Source: Bacteroidota bacterium (GTDB lineage Bacteria; Bacteroidota; Bacteroidia; Flavobacteriales_F; PHOS-HE28). Taken from it: a stretch of 64,000 bases of DNA. Shown one piece after another: positions 35,301 to 43,636 of the stretch; positions within the stretch are counted from its first letter, which is position 1; the number at the start of each line of letters is the position of its first letter. A program made the position numbers and the translations under genes. The stretch covers positions 17,806 through 81,805 of the forward strand of contig JAEZAU010000233.1 in NCBI GenBank assembly GCA_023430325.1, read 5' to 3'. The notes below the pieces were generated by a model. It saw only the letters and a list, made by a program, of their open reading frames with translations, did no database searches and had not been told where the DNA came from.

Positions 35301-35476
35301 CGAGGTCCGGAATTGGATACCGATCCCCGCCTCGTGATGACCGTTGGGCACATGGAACATACGGAACAGCAGCCCGAAAATTATCCGAAACACCAGTAAT
35401 GATAGTGCATCGCAGCATCACCATCCGATCGTTGAATGTTCGTGGCCGATGGAACTCCATGCCTGTCTGCGGCGTA

Positions 35477-35484
35477 TAAGTTTG
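35477..35484 (+). promoter_or_regulatory. -7 box for the peptide-binding lipoprotein gene
   Basis: TAAGTTTG, exact TAnnTTTG match, 6 nt before the ATG at 35491. No clear -33 box was found. Confidence 0.4.
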
Positions 35485-35490
35485 ACTTTC

Positions 35491-37209
35491 ATGATGTGCT
35501 CCCGCTCCGGATCGCTGCTCTTATTGGTGCCGATCCTAATATCCGCCTGGTCGTGCGCAGGAACTTTCAAACCCCGGGAACGTCAGGGTGAGGGCGGTAA
35601 ATACTACGGTGGAGTCTTCAACGTGAACGAGACTGAAGGTTTGCGGAGCCTTTTTCCTTTAAGCATCACCCAGGCATCCTCGGCACGTGTGGCCAGCCAG
35701 ATCTATGAAGGCTTGGTCGGGTTCGACCCCAAGGACCTCAGCATCAAACCAGCACTGGCCACTTCATGGTCGGTGGACGCCTCCTCACGGGTCTTCACCT
35801 TCAACATCCGACGGAATGTTCGGTTCCATGATGACCCATGCTTCCCCGAGGGATCTGGACGGCTACTGACCGCGCAGGATGTTGCTGCATGTTTCACGCG
35901 CATCTGCACGGCCGATCCCACCAACCAGATGCAATGGTTGTTCGTTGGGCGGATCAATGGCGCGGAAGAACATTATGAGGCTACACGGAAAAAGCTGAAT
36001 TCCACCGGTGTGAAGGGCATCGAAGTGCTTGATGATTATACGCTGCGCATCTCACTGGCAGCCTCCTCTCCCACCTTCCTGCATGTGCTCGCCCATCAAG
36101 GCTGTTGGATCTATCCTTCAGAGATGGTGCAACACTATGAGAACGACATCCTCTGGCATCCGGTGGGCACCGGACCGTTCAAGATGAAGAGTTATCGCCG
36201 GGGCGAATCATTGATCCTGGAGAGAAATCCGAACTACTGGGCCGCCGACGATCTCGGCAACGATCTGCCATTCCTCGATGCCATCAGATACACCTTCACA
36301 TCTGACAAGAACCGCGAACTGGATGAATTCCTGAAAGGGAACCTTTCCATGGTCTTCGAAGTTCCTGTAGGCCGGACCGATGTATTGAAAAATTCCAGGG
36401 AATTCCAGGTCCAGAGCATTCCAGCATTTTCGGTCCAATACTACGGTTTCAATGCACGGCAGGAACCGTTCAAGGACATCAGGATCCGCCGGGCGTTCTC
36501 GCTTGCCATAGACAGGCAATTACTGGCAGACAGTATTCTGCATGGCCTGGCAGTACCGGCCACGCGCGGCATGGTGCCTCCGGGGTTCAAGGATTATCCC
36601 TATGATCTGGTCCCTGAGCTGCGCCACGATCCCGATGAGGCAAGAAGATCGCTTGCCTCGGCCGGCTATCCTGGTGGAAAGGGGCTGCCTACCGTTTTCC
36701 TTCAGGTGAACAATGATGGTTTCGGATATGTGGAGGTCGCTTCGATGATACAATCCATGCTGGAGCGTGAACTGGGTGTACGTGTGGTATCATCCGTGTT
36801 GCCGATGGAACAACATTTCGATAAGATCGAACGTGGTGCTGCCTCTTTCTGGCGCGCAGGCTGGATCGTGGACCATCCCGATCCGGAGAACATTCTTGAA
36901 TTGTTCCATGGCCGATCGGTCCCGGCGGATACGTCAGCGCCGTCATACCTGAACAATACCCGCTACAAGGACCAGGAATTCGATACGTTCTTCGATCTGG
37001 CCCACGGCACCTCAGACCATAAGAAGCGGCTCGAACTGCTCGCAAAAGCAGAGAAGATCCTGATGGATGACATGATCGTGATGCCCGTCTATCACGAGAA
37101 TTCAGTGCGCCTTCTCCAGCCTTATGTGAAGGACATGCCGATAAATGCCATGGAATTACGCGATATGCGACTGGTGTGGTTCGACCCCGCCCTGCGTGAT
37201 GCGATCTAG
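35491..37209 (+). CDS. ABC transporter substrate-binding lipoprotein, family 5 (peptide/nickel type)
   Basis: 572 residues with a lipoprotein signal (LLLLVPILISAWSC, lipid Cys22). The SBP_bac_5 fold is visible: SQIYEGLVGFDP, LATSWSVD..FTFNIRRNVRFHD, GTGPFKM, LERNPNYW and RRAFSLAIDR. It should bind oligopeptides or similar ligands at the membrane surface. No permease or ATPase of an Opp/Dpp system is in the neighbourhood, so it is an orphan here. ATG 35491 is followed by a second ATG; both give the same signal. Its TAG stop shares the palindrome CTAG (37206-37209) with the stop of the convergent gene. Confidence 0.92.
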   Translation: MMCSRSGSLLLLVPILISAWSCAGTFKPRERQGEGGKYYGGVFNVNETEGLRSLFPLSITQASSARVASQIYEGLVGFDPKDLSIKPALATSWSVDASSRVFTFNIRRNVRFHDDPCFPEGSGRLLTAQDVAACFTRICTADPTNQMQWLFVGRINGAEEHYEATRKKLNSTGVKGIEVLDDYTLRISLAASSPTFLHVLAHQGCWIYPSEMVQHYENDILWHPVGTGPFKMKSYRRGESLILERNPNYWAADDLGNDLPFLDAIRYTFTSDKNRELDEFLKGNLSMVFEVPVGRTDVLKNSREFQVQSIPAFSVQYYGFNARQEPFKDIRIRRAFSLAIDRQLLADSILHGLAVPATRGMVPPGFKDYPYDLVPELRHDPDEARRSLASAGYPGGKGLPTVFLQVNNDGFGYVEVASMIQSMLERELGVRVVSSVLPMEQHFDKIERGAASFWRAGWIVDHPDPENILELFHGRSVPADTSAPSYLNNTRYKDQEFDTFFDLAHGTSDHKKRLELLAKAEKILMDDMIVMPVYHENSVRLLQPYVKDMPINAMELRDMRLVWFDPALRDAI

Positions 37210-37922
37210 GCGATGTTGGTGGTGATCTGCTCGTAGACCATCTGTTTGGCCAACGGCATGAAGGTCTCGATGTGTGGCAGATCGATATCGCTCTCAAAGA
37301 CGAAAACAGCAGGGTTCGGCATGTTCCGATGGCTGTTCAACAGTTCTGACCTGATCTGTTCGTAGGTGTGGCCGATGCTCACCGTGCATGAGGTCACATA
37401 GCGGGTGTGCACGCTGCGGTACTGTTTCTCTTCTCTGGCTTCGCGGAACAACGGCATGGCGTAGGCATACACCCGCGCCTCCCTGCCCGTACGAAGAAGT
37501 AACCAGCCTTCCTTGGCGTTCAATGGTTGGATACCAACGGGTGAAATACGGATCCGATCGGCGATCTCTTCCCTCAATTCACGTCCGTCTATCAGCGCCT
37601 TGTTCAATCCCGGTATGGAGAATTCCAACACCTCATCTATGATCGAGAGTAGCGCATCGTCATCCACCGGCTCATACTGGGGATCACCAGTGCGCGGATC
37701 GAAGCCCAAGAGCGGTCCCGCAAGGCTTCGCTCCAGATCCTCCTTGGTCCTCCTCAGTTGTACAAGTTCTTCCACGTGCGCCTTTATATCCTCCAGATAC
37801 GGATACAACTTTCGCTCAGAGAACCTGGCATTCACGCGCTGCAAATAGGCCAGAAGCATGTATCGCTTCAATTCTGCATCCAGGGCAGGACGCACCACCC
37901 AATCCTTTGGCAATCCGTTCAT
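37206..37922 (-). CDS. conserved protein of unknown function
   Basis: 238 residues, no signal peptide or membrane segment. The N-terminal half is helical (LKRYMLLAYLQRVNARFSE, YPYLEDIKAHVEELVQLRR), the C-terminal half mixed, with HTRYVTSCTVSIGHTYEQIRS. ATG 37922 is chosen because upstream codons overlap the divergent OmpA gene. An exact -7 box lies 35 nt upstream. I see it as a cytoplasmic Bacteroidota protein that I cannot assign. It overlaps the 3' end of the peptide-binding gene by 4 nt. Confidence 0.7.
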   Translation of the reverse strand: MNGLPKDWVVRPALDAELKRYMLLAYLQRVNARFSERKLYPYLEDIKAHVEELVQLRRTKEDLERSLAGPLLGFDPRTGDPQYEPVDDDALLSIIDEVLEFSIPGLNKALIDGRELREEIADRIRISPVGIQPLNAKEGWLLLRTGREARVYAYAMPLFREAREEKQYRSVHTRYVTSCTVSIGHTYEQIRSELLNSHRNMPNPAVFVFESDIDLPHIETFMPLAKQMVYEQITTNIA

Positions 37923-37957
37923 GGAAGTTGCGGCTCTATAGGTTGGAACGAACTGTT

Positions 37958-37965
37958 CAAAAATA
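37958..37965 (-). promoter_or_regulatory. -7 box of the 238-residue unknown gene
   Basis: Minus-strand TATTTTTG, exact TAnnTTTG match, 35 nt before ATG 37922, in the spacer divergent from the OmpA-like gene. Confidence 0.45.
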
Positions 37966-38036
37966 TTGTTGCCTTCTCTCTTCCGGGCCACCGGCCCTTC
38001 CCACCTTTGAACATCAGATGTTATAAAGCCACAAAC

Positions 38037-39011
38037 ATGCCGATCGGCCGAAACCTGTTCATCGTATCCATCATTTCCATGCTGATCATTACCGGTTGCG
38101 TACCTGCGCGCAAGTGGCAGGAGGCTGATCAGCGCGCCAACACGTTGCAGGCCGAAGCCGATGCGGCCAATGCCCGCGCACGGGACGCCCAGATCGCGTT
38201 GACCGAATTGCAGGGCCGCAATGATGACCTGGCCCGCAGGATAAATGAACTTCAACGGGATACTGCCGTGCTGGGAACTTCGCTCAGGCAGATGACCACG
38301 CAATATGACAAGATCAATCAGCTCAACAATGAGCTGCTGGATAAATACAACAAATTACTTGCTGGCGATCGCAGTGAGAACCAGAAGCTCGTAAAGGACC
38401 TTGAAGCCTTACGTTCCGACCTGATCATGAAAGAGGATTCACTGAAGAGCCTTGAATCCCGGGTACAGGAAAGATCCCGGGCACTGGCCGATCGCGAAGC
38501 AAAGCTGGCGGAGCTTCAGGCCGATGTCGCTGCGAAGGACGAGGCGATGAGAAAGTTGAAGGACAGGGTGAGCCAGGCGCTTACCGGTTTCGAAGGGAAA
38601 GGCTTGACCGTGGAACGGCGTGGCGGCCGTATCCATGTAAGCATGGAGAACAAACTGCTCTTCCCCAGCGGAAGCGCGGCCGTGGATCCCAAGGGCCGCG
38701 AGGCACTCTCCCAACTTGCCAAGGCCATCGAAAATGAAAAGGACCTCAACATCATCGTTGAAGGCCACACGGATACGGACAAAGTGCAGCCCGGCGCGGC
38801 CTACAAGGACAATTGGGACCTGAGCGTCATGCGCGCCACATCGGTGATACGCATCCTGCGGGAGAACAGCCGCATAGATCCACTGCGCCTTACCGCATCG
38901 GGCCGTGGGGAATACCTGCCTGTTGACCCCAATGACAAGGCAAAGAACCGCAGGATCGAAGTGATACTTGCGCCCGATCTGCAGGAATTGTTCGAGCTTG
39001 TACGGGATTGA
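38037..39011 (+). CDS. OmpA-family peptidoglycan-binding lipoprotein with coiled coil
   Basis: 324 residues: lipoprotein signal (IISMLIITGC, lipid Cys21), a long coiled coil (about 25-190, with repeated Ala/Glu/Leu/Arg heptads) and a C-terminal OmpA domain (about 205-315; LLFPSGSAAVDPKG, VEGHTDTD, NRRIEVIL). The OmpA domain should bind the peptidoglycan diaminopimelate and tether the outer membrane. ATG 38037 starts the signal directly. It is divergent from the 238-residue unknown gene and its stop abuts the SDR stop (TGATCA, 39009-39014). Confidence 0.92.
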   Translation: MPIGRNLFIVSIISMLIITGCVPARKWQEADQRANTLQAEADAANARARDAQIALTELQGRNDDLARRINELQRDTAVLGTSLRQMTTQYDKINQLNNELLDKYNKLLAGDRSENQKLVKDLEALRSDLIMKEDSLKSLESRVQERSRALADREAKLAELQADVAAKDEAMRKLKDRVSQALTGFEGKGLTVERRGGRIHVSMENKLLFPSGSAAVDPKGREALSQLAKAIENEKDLNIIVEGHTDTDKVQPGAAYKDNWDLSVMRATSVIRILRENSRIDPLRLTASGRGEYLPVDPNDKAKNRRIEVILAPDLQELFELVRD

Positions 39012-39785
39012 TCAGAGTGAAGCCGTACGGCCGCCATCCACCGGAAGGTTGATGCCATTGATGTAGCCCGCCGAAGGACCGGCAAGGAATGCGATGGCAT
39101 TGGCTATCTCTTTTGCCTGAGCGAACCGTCGCAACGGCACTTCGGCCATCATCTCGCTGGCGACCTCTTCTTCCGATCGCCCGGTGGCCTTGGATCTGTT
39201 CCTGATGATCGAACGGAGCCGTTCAGTGTCGGTGGCTCCCGGCAACACATTGTTCACCGTGATGCCATAAGGGCCCAGCTCATTGGCAAGTGTTTTCGCC
39301 CAATTGGCCACCGCTCCGCGGACCGTGTTGCTCACGCCCAGGTTCGGCAATGGTTGTTTCACACTTGTGCTGATCACATTGATGATACGGCCGTGCATGC
39401 GCTCCTTCATTCCTGGAACGATCGCCCTCACCAATGTCTGGAACGCGATCAAGTGTTGCGTGAAGGCCTGCTCGAACGCATCAGGCTCTGCGAGATGCGC
39501 AAGCCCTGGCGGAGGACCTCCCGTATTATTGATCAATATGTCGATCTGAAGACCTTGTACTTTCTGCGCCAGTGAAAGCCGATCGCTCATATCTGCTTCT
39601 ATGTAACCGTGCTGCTGCCCATGCGCAGTTCGAAGCGATGCCATCACCTCTTCCAACTTCACTTCCGATCTTGAAAGCAGGATCACTTCTCCACCCAGAT
39701 AGGCGATCTGTTGGGCCGCTGCGCGACCAATTCCACCAGTGGATCCACAGACAAGCGCGCGTCTGCCGGTCAATGCTATTTCCAT
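39012..39785 (-). CDS. atypical short-chain dehydrogenase/reductase
   Basis: 257 residues with a normal Rossmann start (GSTGGIGR, 14-21), INNTGG at 85-90 and the C-terminal INLPVDGG of FabG-like enzymes. The active-site segment reads VISTSVKQ...GVSNTVRGAVA (137-161): Ser139/141 is there, but the expected YxxxK is absent and Asn153 and Arg156 stand in that place. Some FabG-like families share this SN..R pattern, so the loss seems to be old, and activity may differ from classical SDRs. A -7 box lies 5 nt before the ATG. Confidence 0.88.
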   Translation of the reverse strand: MEIALTGRRALVCGSTGGIGRAAAQQIAYLGGEVILLSRSEVKLEEVMASLRTAHGQQHGYIEADMSDRLSLAQKVQGLQIDILINNTGGPPPGLAHLAEPDAFEQAFTQHLIAFQTLVRAIVPGMKERMHGRIINVISTSVKQPLPNLGVSNTVRGAVANWAKTLANELGPYGITVNNVLPGATDTERLRSIIRNRSKATGRSEEEVASEMMAEVPLRRFAQAKEIANAIAFLAGPSAGYINGINLPVDGGRTASL

Positions 39786-39790
39786 CCGCG

Positions 39791-39798
39791 CAAAAGTA
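39791..39798 (-). promoter_or_regulatory. -7 box 5 nt upstream of the SDR gene
   Basis: Minus-strand TACTTTTG, exact TAnnTTTG match, separated from the ATG at 39785 by 5 nt. Confidence 0.5.
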
Positions 39799-39997
39799 CC
39801 TCGCCGCAGCTCCCTGACCGATCGACCGGACCCGGCAATTCATTCTACGGATACCCCAACGCATAGGCTGAAAAAGCCCGCGACGAAGATCCATTCAAGA
39901 AAAATGGGACCAAAGTTCCTTGGATCGGCGCACCTCTTCTTGTCAAGCCCGCGATCGTCAAGGGGGTCAGGGTCTGTCATGGCTCGCTTCAACCCTC

Positions 39998-40005
39998 TAA
40001 TTTCG
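39998..40005 (+). promoter_or_regulatory. -7 box 4 nt upstream of the CotH gene
   Basis: TAATTTCG, 4 nt before the GTG at 40010. The spacing equals that at polA and supports the GTG start. The rest of 39799-39997 shows nothing I can annotate. Confidence 0.4.
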
Positions 40006-40009
40006 GCCG

Positions 40010-42070
40010 GTGAAAGCCGCCGCTATCCTGGGTTTTTCCCTGTATTGCAGCTTCGGTCTCGGTCAAAGTAATTCGCTTCTGATCAATGAGGTCCAGGCGG
40101 CCAACGATCGCACCATCGAAGCACCGGGAGGATCGTTCCCCGATTGGCTGGAGATCTACAATCCCACATCACGGTCGATCGACATGTTGGGAATGCGGCT
40201 GGTGGTGCCGGGACAGATCCATGTGATAGACATTCCGCTGAAGATCCCTCCCAAAGGATTCCGGGTGCTCTGGTGCGATGGAACTGACGGGATCGGCGCC
40301 GATCATCTATCGTTCAAACTTTCACGCAATGGTGGATCGGTGATCCTTATTGCTTCCGATGGCGTTTCCATCCTCGATGTGTTCACGTGGCCACAATTGT
40401 ATGCCGATGAAAGCCTCGGCCGGCGACCGGATGGATCGAGGACGTGGAAGATCTTTCCAGAAGCCTCTCCTGGTAGGTCGAACAAGTTATCAGCAGGTTC
40501 ATCGGAACGGCCACCAGCATTGGCATCTTCCATCGAACAAAAGGAAGGGAAACAGCGGATCGAATTCTCTGCTATAGCAAATACGATCCGTTACACCCTT
40601 GACGGGAGCGATCCATCGGGTGCCCATGCACGGCGTTATACTGCACCGATCGAATTGGACCGCACCACGGCGGTTCGTGCCCGTGCATATGATGAACACA
40701 ATGTAGCCGGGCCTGAGTACGCACGAACGATCATGATCGGCGAACCTGCACCCACGGGAGCGATCATCTTGGACAGCCTGGATCTTTGGGACCGCGAGAA
40801 CGGTATCGGTACCAACGGACCAACAGCCAACTATTCGCGTACCGGCCGTGAATGGGAACGATCGGCTTACTTCCAAATAGACGATACCGGAAAGGCGACT
40901 CCCGTAGGTATCCGCATCAGTGGCAGCGGATCGCGTACGCTGCCCAAGCGATCGTACAAATTGTATGGAAGACGGAGTTACGGAACAGATCCCGATGCGT
41001 TGCGGGATGTTACTGGACAGGTGTACGACGAGTTGATGCTGCGCGCTGACGCTTCTCCGAATGCCTTCCTCAGAAATCTGTTGATCGAGAAGCTGGTGCT
41101 CATGGACGACCTTGATCTTGCGCTCCAGCCATCACTTCCCCTTTCACTGTTGATCAATGGCAGATATGAAGGCCTCTATCGCCTTATGCCACCGAAGGAT
41201 GAGCAATGGTTGCGGCAGATCAGCGGAGCGAAGAACGTGGATGTACTCGATGGTCCGGCTTATGAAGTGTTGTCCGGCGGAAGCAATGGCCATTTTCTGC
41301 AAGGTCTCGATCATCTCCGATCGAAGGCGCCGATCGATACGCTGAAAAAGTATTTCGACCTGGGAAGCCTCATCGATCTGGCATGCATCGATCTGTTCAC
41401 CGGCCGTGGCGATCATGACCTGAACGTGCGGATCTACAGACCGCGGGAAAAGAACGGCGTCTGGCGATGGGTGCTTTTCGATATGGACCTATGGGCGCCA
41501 GTAGAGGACAACAGCCTTCAACGCATGCTCTCGGCCAATACGATGGAGTCGCCTTATCTGCCGGAGATCATCGCTCATGATGAACTACGACGGATGTTCT
41601 TGAAAAGGTTCAGCGCGTTGGTAGCCGGAACTTTCGATCCAAGACGGGTGATCCCTTTAGCCGACAGTCTGCATCACGCGAACAGGACCGAGCAACTTCG
41701 TGATCATGACCGTTGGAAAGAACAGCTGCAACGCCCGGATCCCGATGCATCGCTTGCCGAACTGAAGGAATTTTTTCAGCACCGCGGGGAATTCGTGCTG
41801 GAACATCTGGCCGATCGGACGGGAAGAAAATTGAAAAAGGTCGACATTAAAGTCCCAGATGGATCGCTGGCCACGATGTTCCTTGATGGGTCGCAACTAC
41901 CCGCGGGCCGCAATGTGATCGGCCTGTTCGAAGGAATTCCGATGGATGTGGAGATACAGCCGAAGGCCGGCGTTCAATTCCAAGGATGGACCGGCGTGAA
42001 AGGCACCGACACGATCATCACTTTCGATCCGAAGAACGTGCGGCAACTTAAGCCGCGTCTGCGCCGGTGA
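40010..42070 (+). CDS. secreted CotH-kinase-family protein with lamin-tail domain
   Basis: 686 residues from a GTG start: signal peptide (MKAAAILGFSLYCSFGLGQ), a lamin-tail domain (about 20-150; LINEVQAAN, DWLEIYNPT), a chitobiase/hexosaminidase C-terminal-like Ig domain (about 185-240; IRYTLDGSDPSG, TTAVRARAYDE), a CotH kinase-like domain (about 260-600; RISGSGSRTLPKRSYKLY, LMLRAD..AFLRN, YEGLYRLMPPKDEQWL, WRWVLFDMDLW) and a C-terminal beta region. CotH domains are protein kinase-like. Secreted CotH proteins in Bacteroidota are of unknown substrate. It is convergent with purQ; the stops are fused as TGATCA at 42068-42073. Confidence 0.88.
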   Translation: MKAAAILGFSLYCSFGLGQSNSLLINEVQAANDRTIEAPGGSFPDWLEIYNPTSRSIDMLGMRLVVPGQIHVIDIPLKIPPKGFRVLWCDGTDGIGADHLSFKLSRNGGSVILIASDGVSILDVFTWPQLYADESLGRRPDGSRTWKIFPEASPGRSNKLSAGSSERPPALASSIEQKEGKQRIEFSAIANTIRYTLDGSDPSGAHARRYTAPIELDRTTAVRARAYDEHNVAGPEYARTIMIGEPAPTGAIILDSLDLWDRENGIGTNGPTANYSRTGREWERSAYFQIDDTGKATPVGIRISGSGSRTLPKRSYKLYGRRSYGTDPDALRDVTGQVYDELMLRADASPNAFLRNLLIEKLVLMDDLDLALQPSLPLSLLINGRYEGLYRLMPPKDEQWLRQISGAKNVDVLDGPAYEVLSGGSNGHFLQGLDHLRSKAPIDTLKKYFDLGSLIDLACIDLFTGRGDHDLNVRIYRPREKNGVWRWVLFDMDLWAPVEDNSLQRMLSANTMESPYLPEIIAHDELRRMFLKRFSALVAGTFDPRRVIPLADSLHHANRTEQLRDHDRWKEQLQRPDPDASLAELKEFFQHRGEFVLEHLADRTGRKLKKVDIKVPDGSLATMFLDGSQLPAGRNVIGLFEGIPMDVEIQPKAGVQFQGWTGVKGTDTIITFDPKNVRQLKPRLRR

Positions 42071-42760
42071 TCAGGCCGTAACAGCCTCCATGATGGACTC
42101 GAAGAGTGAGCGGCCATCGGTGTTGCCCAATCTGGGATCGCAGGCCCGTTCTGGATGCGGCATCATGCCGAAAACATTCCGCCCTTTGTTGGTGATGCCG
42201 GCGATGTTCTCCTTGCTGCCGTTCGGATTGGCATCATCGAAGAAGCGGCCTTCAGCATCGCAATACTTGAACAACACCTGATCACGCTCCTTCAGCTCCT
42301 TCAACACATCCGTACTCGCATGATAGCGTCCTTCACCATGTGCGATCGGGATCTTCAATGCGCGGTCGGGGATGTTGCGGGTCACCAATGTATCCTTAGC
42401 CACGCGCTTGATAAAGACATTTCGCGAAATGAACTTCTGATCCTGGTTGTGCAGCAATGCGCCGGGTAAAAGACCGGCCTCACAAAGCACCTGGAAACCA
42501 TTGCAAACACCGAATACATATCCGCCTTTCTTCGCGTGTTGTGCCACTTCCTGCATAATGGGTGAGAAACGTGCGATGGCCCCTGAACGGAGATAATCCC
42601 CGAAGGAAAATCCGCCCGGCAGAACGACCATGTCCACTTTTTTCAGGTCATGGTCCTTGTGCCACAAACGTTCCACTCTCTGGCCCATGATGTTACCGAG
42701 AACATGGATCATATCCTCATCACAATTGGAGCCCGGGAAGATGACGACGCCGAATTTCAT
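42071..42760 (-). CDS. purQ: phosphoribosylformylglycinamidine synthase subunit PurQ
   Basis: A 229-residue class I glutamine amidotransferase that supplies ammonia to PurL in purine synthesis. The nucleophile is Cys86 in GVCNGFQ, the His-Glu pair is in MMPHPERA near the C-terminus, and FPGSNCDED and LPGGFSFGDYLRSG are typical for PurQ. The frame is open upstream to 42883, but that part lies in an interspersed repeat and the family start is the ATG at 42760. PurL and PurS are not in the window; many Bacteroidota use a fused PurL, so a separate PurQ indicates the three-subunit form. Confidence 0.95.
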   Translation of the reverse strand: MKFGVVIFPGSNCDEDMIHVLGNIMGQRVERLWHKDHDLKKVDMVVLPGGFSFGDYLRSGAIARFSPIMQEVAQHAKKGGYVFGVCNGFQVLCEAGLLPGALLHNQDQKFISRNVFIKRVAKDTLVTRNIPDRALKIPIAHGEGRYHASTDVLKELKERDQVLFKYCDAEGRFFDDANPNGSKENIAGITNKGRNVFGMMPHPERACDPRLGNTDGRSLFESIMEAVTA

Positions 42761-42780
42761 GCTGTGCTTTTGTGGCGGCG

Positions 42781-42788
42781 CAAAGGTA
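42781..42788 (-). promoter_or_regulatory. -7 box of the purQ promoter
   Basis: Minus-strand TACCTTTG, exact TAnnTTTG match, 20 nt before ATG 42760. The -33 region would fall inside the repeat element at 42797-42924. Confidence 0.45.
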
Positions 42789-42796
42789 CGTGATGT

Positions 42797-42924
42797 TGCG
42801 TGAGCGATCGGCTCGGAAAGCCCGGACACGCTGAAGGCGGGGAGGACTTGAAGGGAGAGCGCGACCCCGCCAAGAAGGAGCATCTTCCTTATGCCGTCAT
42901 CTCAAAGGGGGGACACGCCCAAAA
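42797..42924 (-). repeat. degraded copy of the interspersed repeat found at 62660-62785
   Basis: On the minus strand it reads, in order, TTGGGCGTGTCCC, GGGGTCGCGCT, CAAGTCCTC, TCCGGGCTTTCCG and CTCACGC, the same blocks in the same order as the copy at 62660-62785. The blocks between have diverged. It fills most of the spacer between purQ and the 85-residue ORF. Confidence 0.6.
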
Positions 42925-42945
42925 GATCCGATCGAAAACTTTGGA

Positions 42946-43203
42946 TCAGCTGGCCTTGCGCAACTGGAACGGGCGTACGGTGGCCTGCTCACCATCCAGC
43001 ACCATGAGGAAGTATTCCTCCCCATCAAGATCGGTGATGCGCACACGTGTGATGGGGCCACGGACATCGCCCGTCTTCACGATGCGGCCTTCACTGTCGC
43101 AGATGTCGAACAGCGCATCGGCGGTGCCGGGATCATAGTCGAACATCAACAAGCGCTCGATCTGGTCGATCCGCAGGCGCAACTCATTTCCACCCGGTAC
43201 CAT
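42946..43203 (-). CDS. small conserved-looking protein, unknown function
   Basis: 85 residues, acidic, beta-rich in appearance (LRLRIDQIERLLMFDY, ADALFDICDSEGRIVKTG, ITRVRITDLDGEEYFLMVLDG), no signal or membrane segment. Codon use is like the neighbours and the composition is that of a folded protein. The family is not recognised. It is separated from purQ by the repeat element, and the hairpin at 43260-43287 lies 56 nt upstream of its start. Confidence 0.6.
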   Translation of the reverse strand: MVPGGNELRLRIDQIERLLMFDYDPGTADALFDICDSEGRIVKTGDVRGPITRVRITDLDGEEYFLMVLDGEQATVRPFQLRKAS

Positions 43204-43259
43204 GGTCTTGCGGTTTGGGAGGTTATACGCGGATGCGCTTGATCGGTTACAAAGACCAG

Positions 43260-43287
43260 AGGCCCGATCTCAATTGAGACCGGGCCT
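43260..43287 (-). terminator. hairpin downstream of the 22-codon ORF
   Basis: Two 14-nt arms (AGGCCCGATCTCAA and its near-complement) with a single mismatch and no loop bases left over. On the minus strand it follows the small ORF by 35 nt and is followed by TGGTCTTTG, so the T-run is weak. It may be a terminator or an attenuator ahead of the 85-residue gene. Confidence 0.5.
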
Positions 43288-43322
43288 CCACCACCAAACC
43301 AGAAAAAACCCGAGAAAAAAGG

Positions 43323-43391
43323 TCAGTTGCCCTGGTCGTTGAAGATCCAGAGGGCTTCTGCGGTAACTACCTGTTGAATGTAGAGTTGCAT
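43323..43391 (-). CDS. 22-residue peptide (candidate small ORF or leader peptide)
   Basis: ATG 43391 to TGA 43323. The peptide starts MQLYIQQVVTAEALW and ends FNDQGN. The codons (ATC TTC AAC GAC CAG GGC AAC) are those preferred in the long genes here. It is placed after a -7-like box with an inverted repeat and before a hairpin, so 43250-43450 looks like a self-contained small transcription unit. It could also be an attenuation leader for the 85-residue gene. No family recognised; the length is too short for certainty. Confidence 0.4.
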   Translation of the reverse strand: MQLYIQQVVTAEALWIFNDQGN

Positions 43392-43422
43392 GGCAATGAG
43401 GGTTTTGGATCGTTCGCTGACC

Positions 43423-43449
43423 CGAAGCTATCGGTACTCACTGCCGATA
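43423..43449 (-). promoter_or_regulatory. -7 box with operator-like inverted repeat upstream of the 22-codon ORF
   Basis: Minus-strand TAGCTTCG at 43430-43423, with TTTC 19 nt upstream as a possible -33 box. The spacer holds an inverted repeat TATCGG-9 nt-CCGATA (43429-43449) that touches the -7 box and could be a regulator site. The rest of 43450-43612 shows nothing else. Confidence 0.35.
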
Positions 43450-43636
43450 GAAAGGCGGCAACGAGAAGCGGTGCGCCGGATCGAAAGAGCGGTAAGGTGT
43501 GAATGGATCGATAAAGGCCACCGACCGATGGAACAGGAATGATCCTTTTTTCCGTTCTTCGTTCCATGGGCACCTTTGGCTGTTCAACCTGTAAATGGAC
43601 CGTTGGTACCTGTAACTTTTCTGCAAACAAGATCAC

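Noticed and set aside
36689..37297. 202-codon minus frame opposite the peptide-binding lipoprotein
   Set aside because: The plus strand has clear family motifs; the antisense product is Arg/Ser/Pro-rich without domains.
42761..42883. Hydrophobic in-frame extension of PurQ that looks like a signal peptide
   Set aside because: PurQ is cytoplasmic, the extension lies in a repeat element and upstream of the -7 box.
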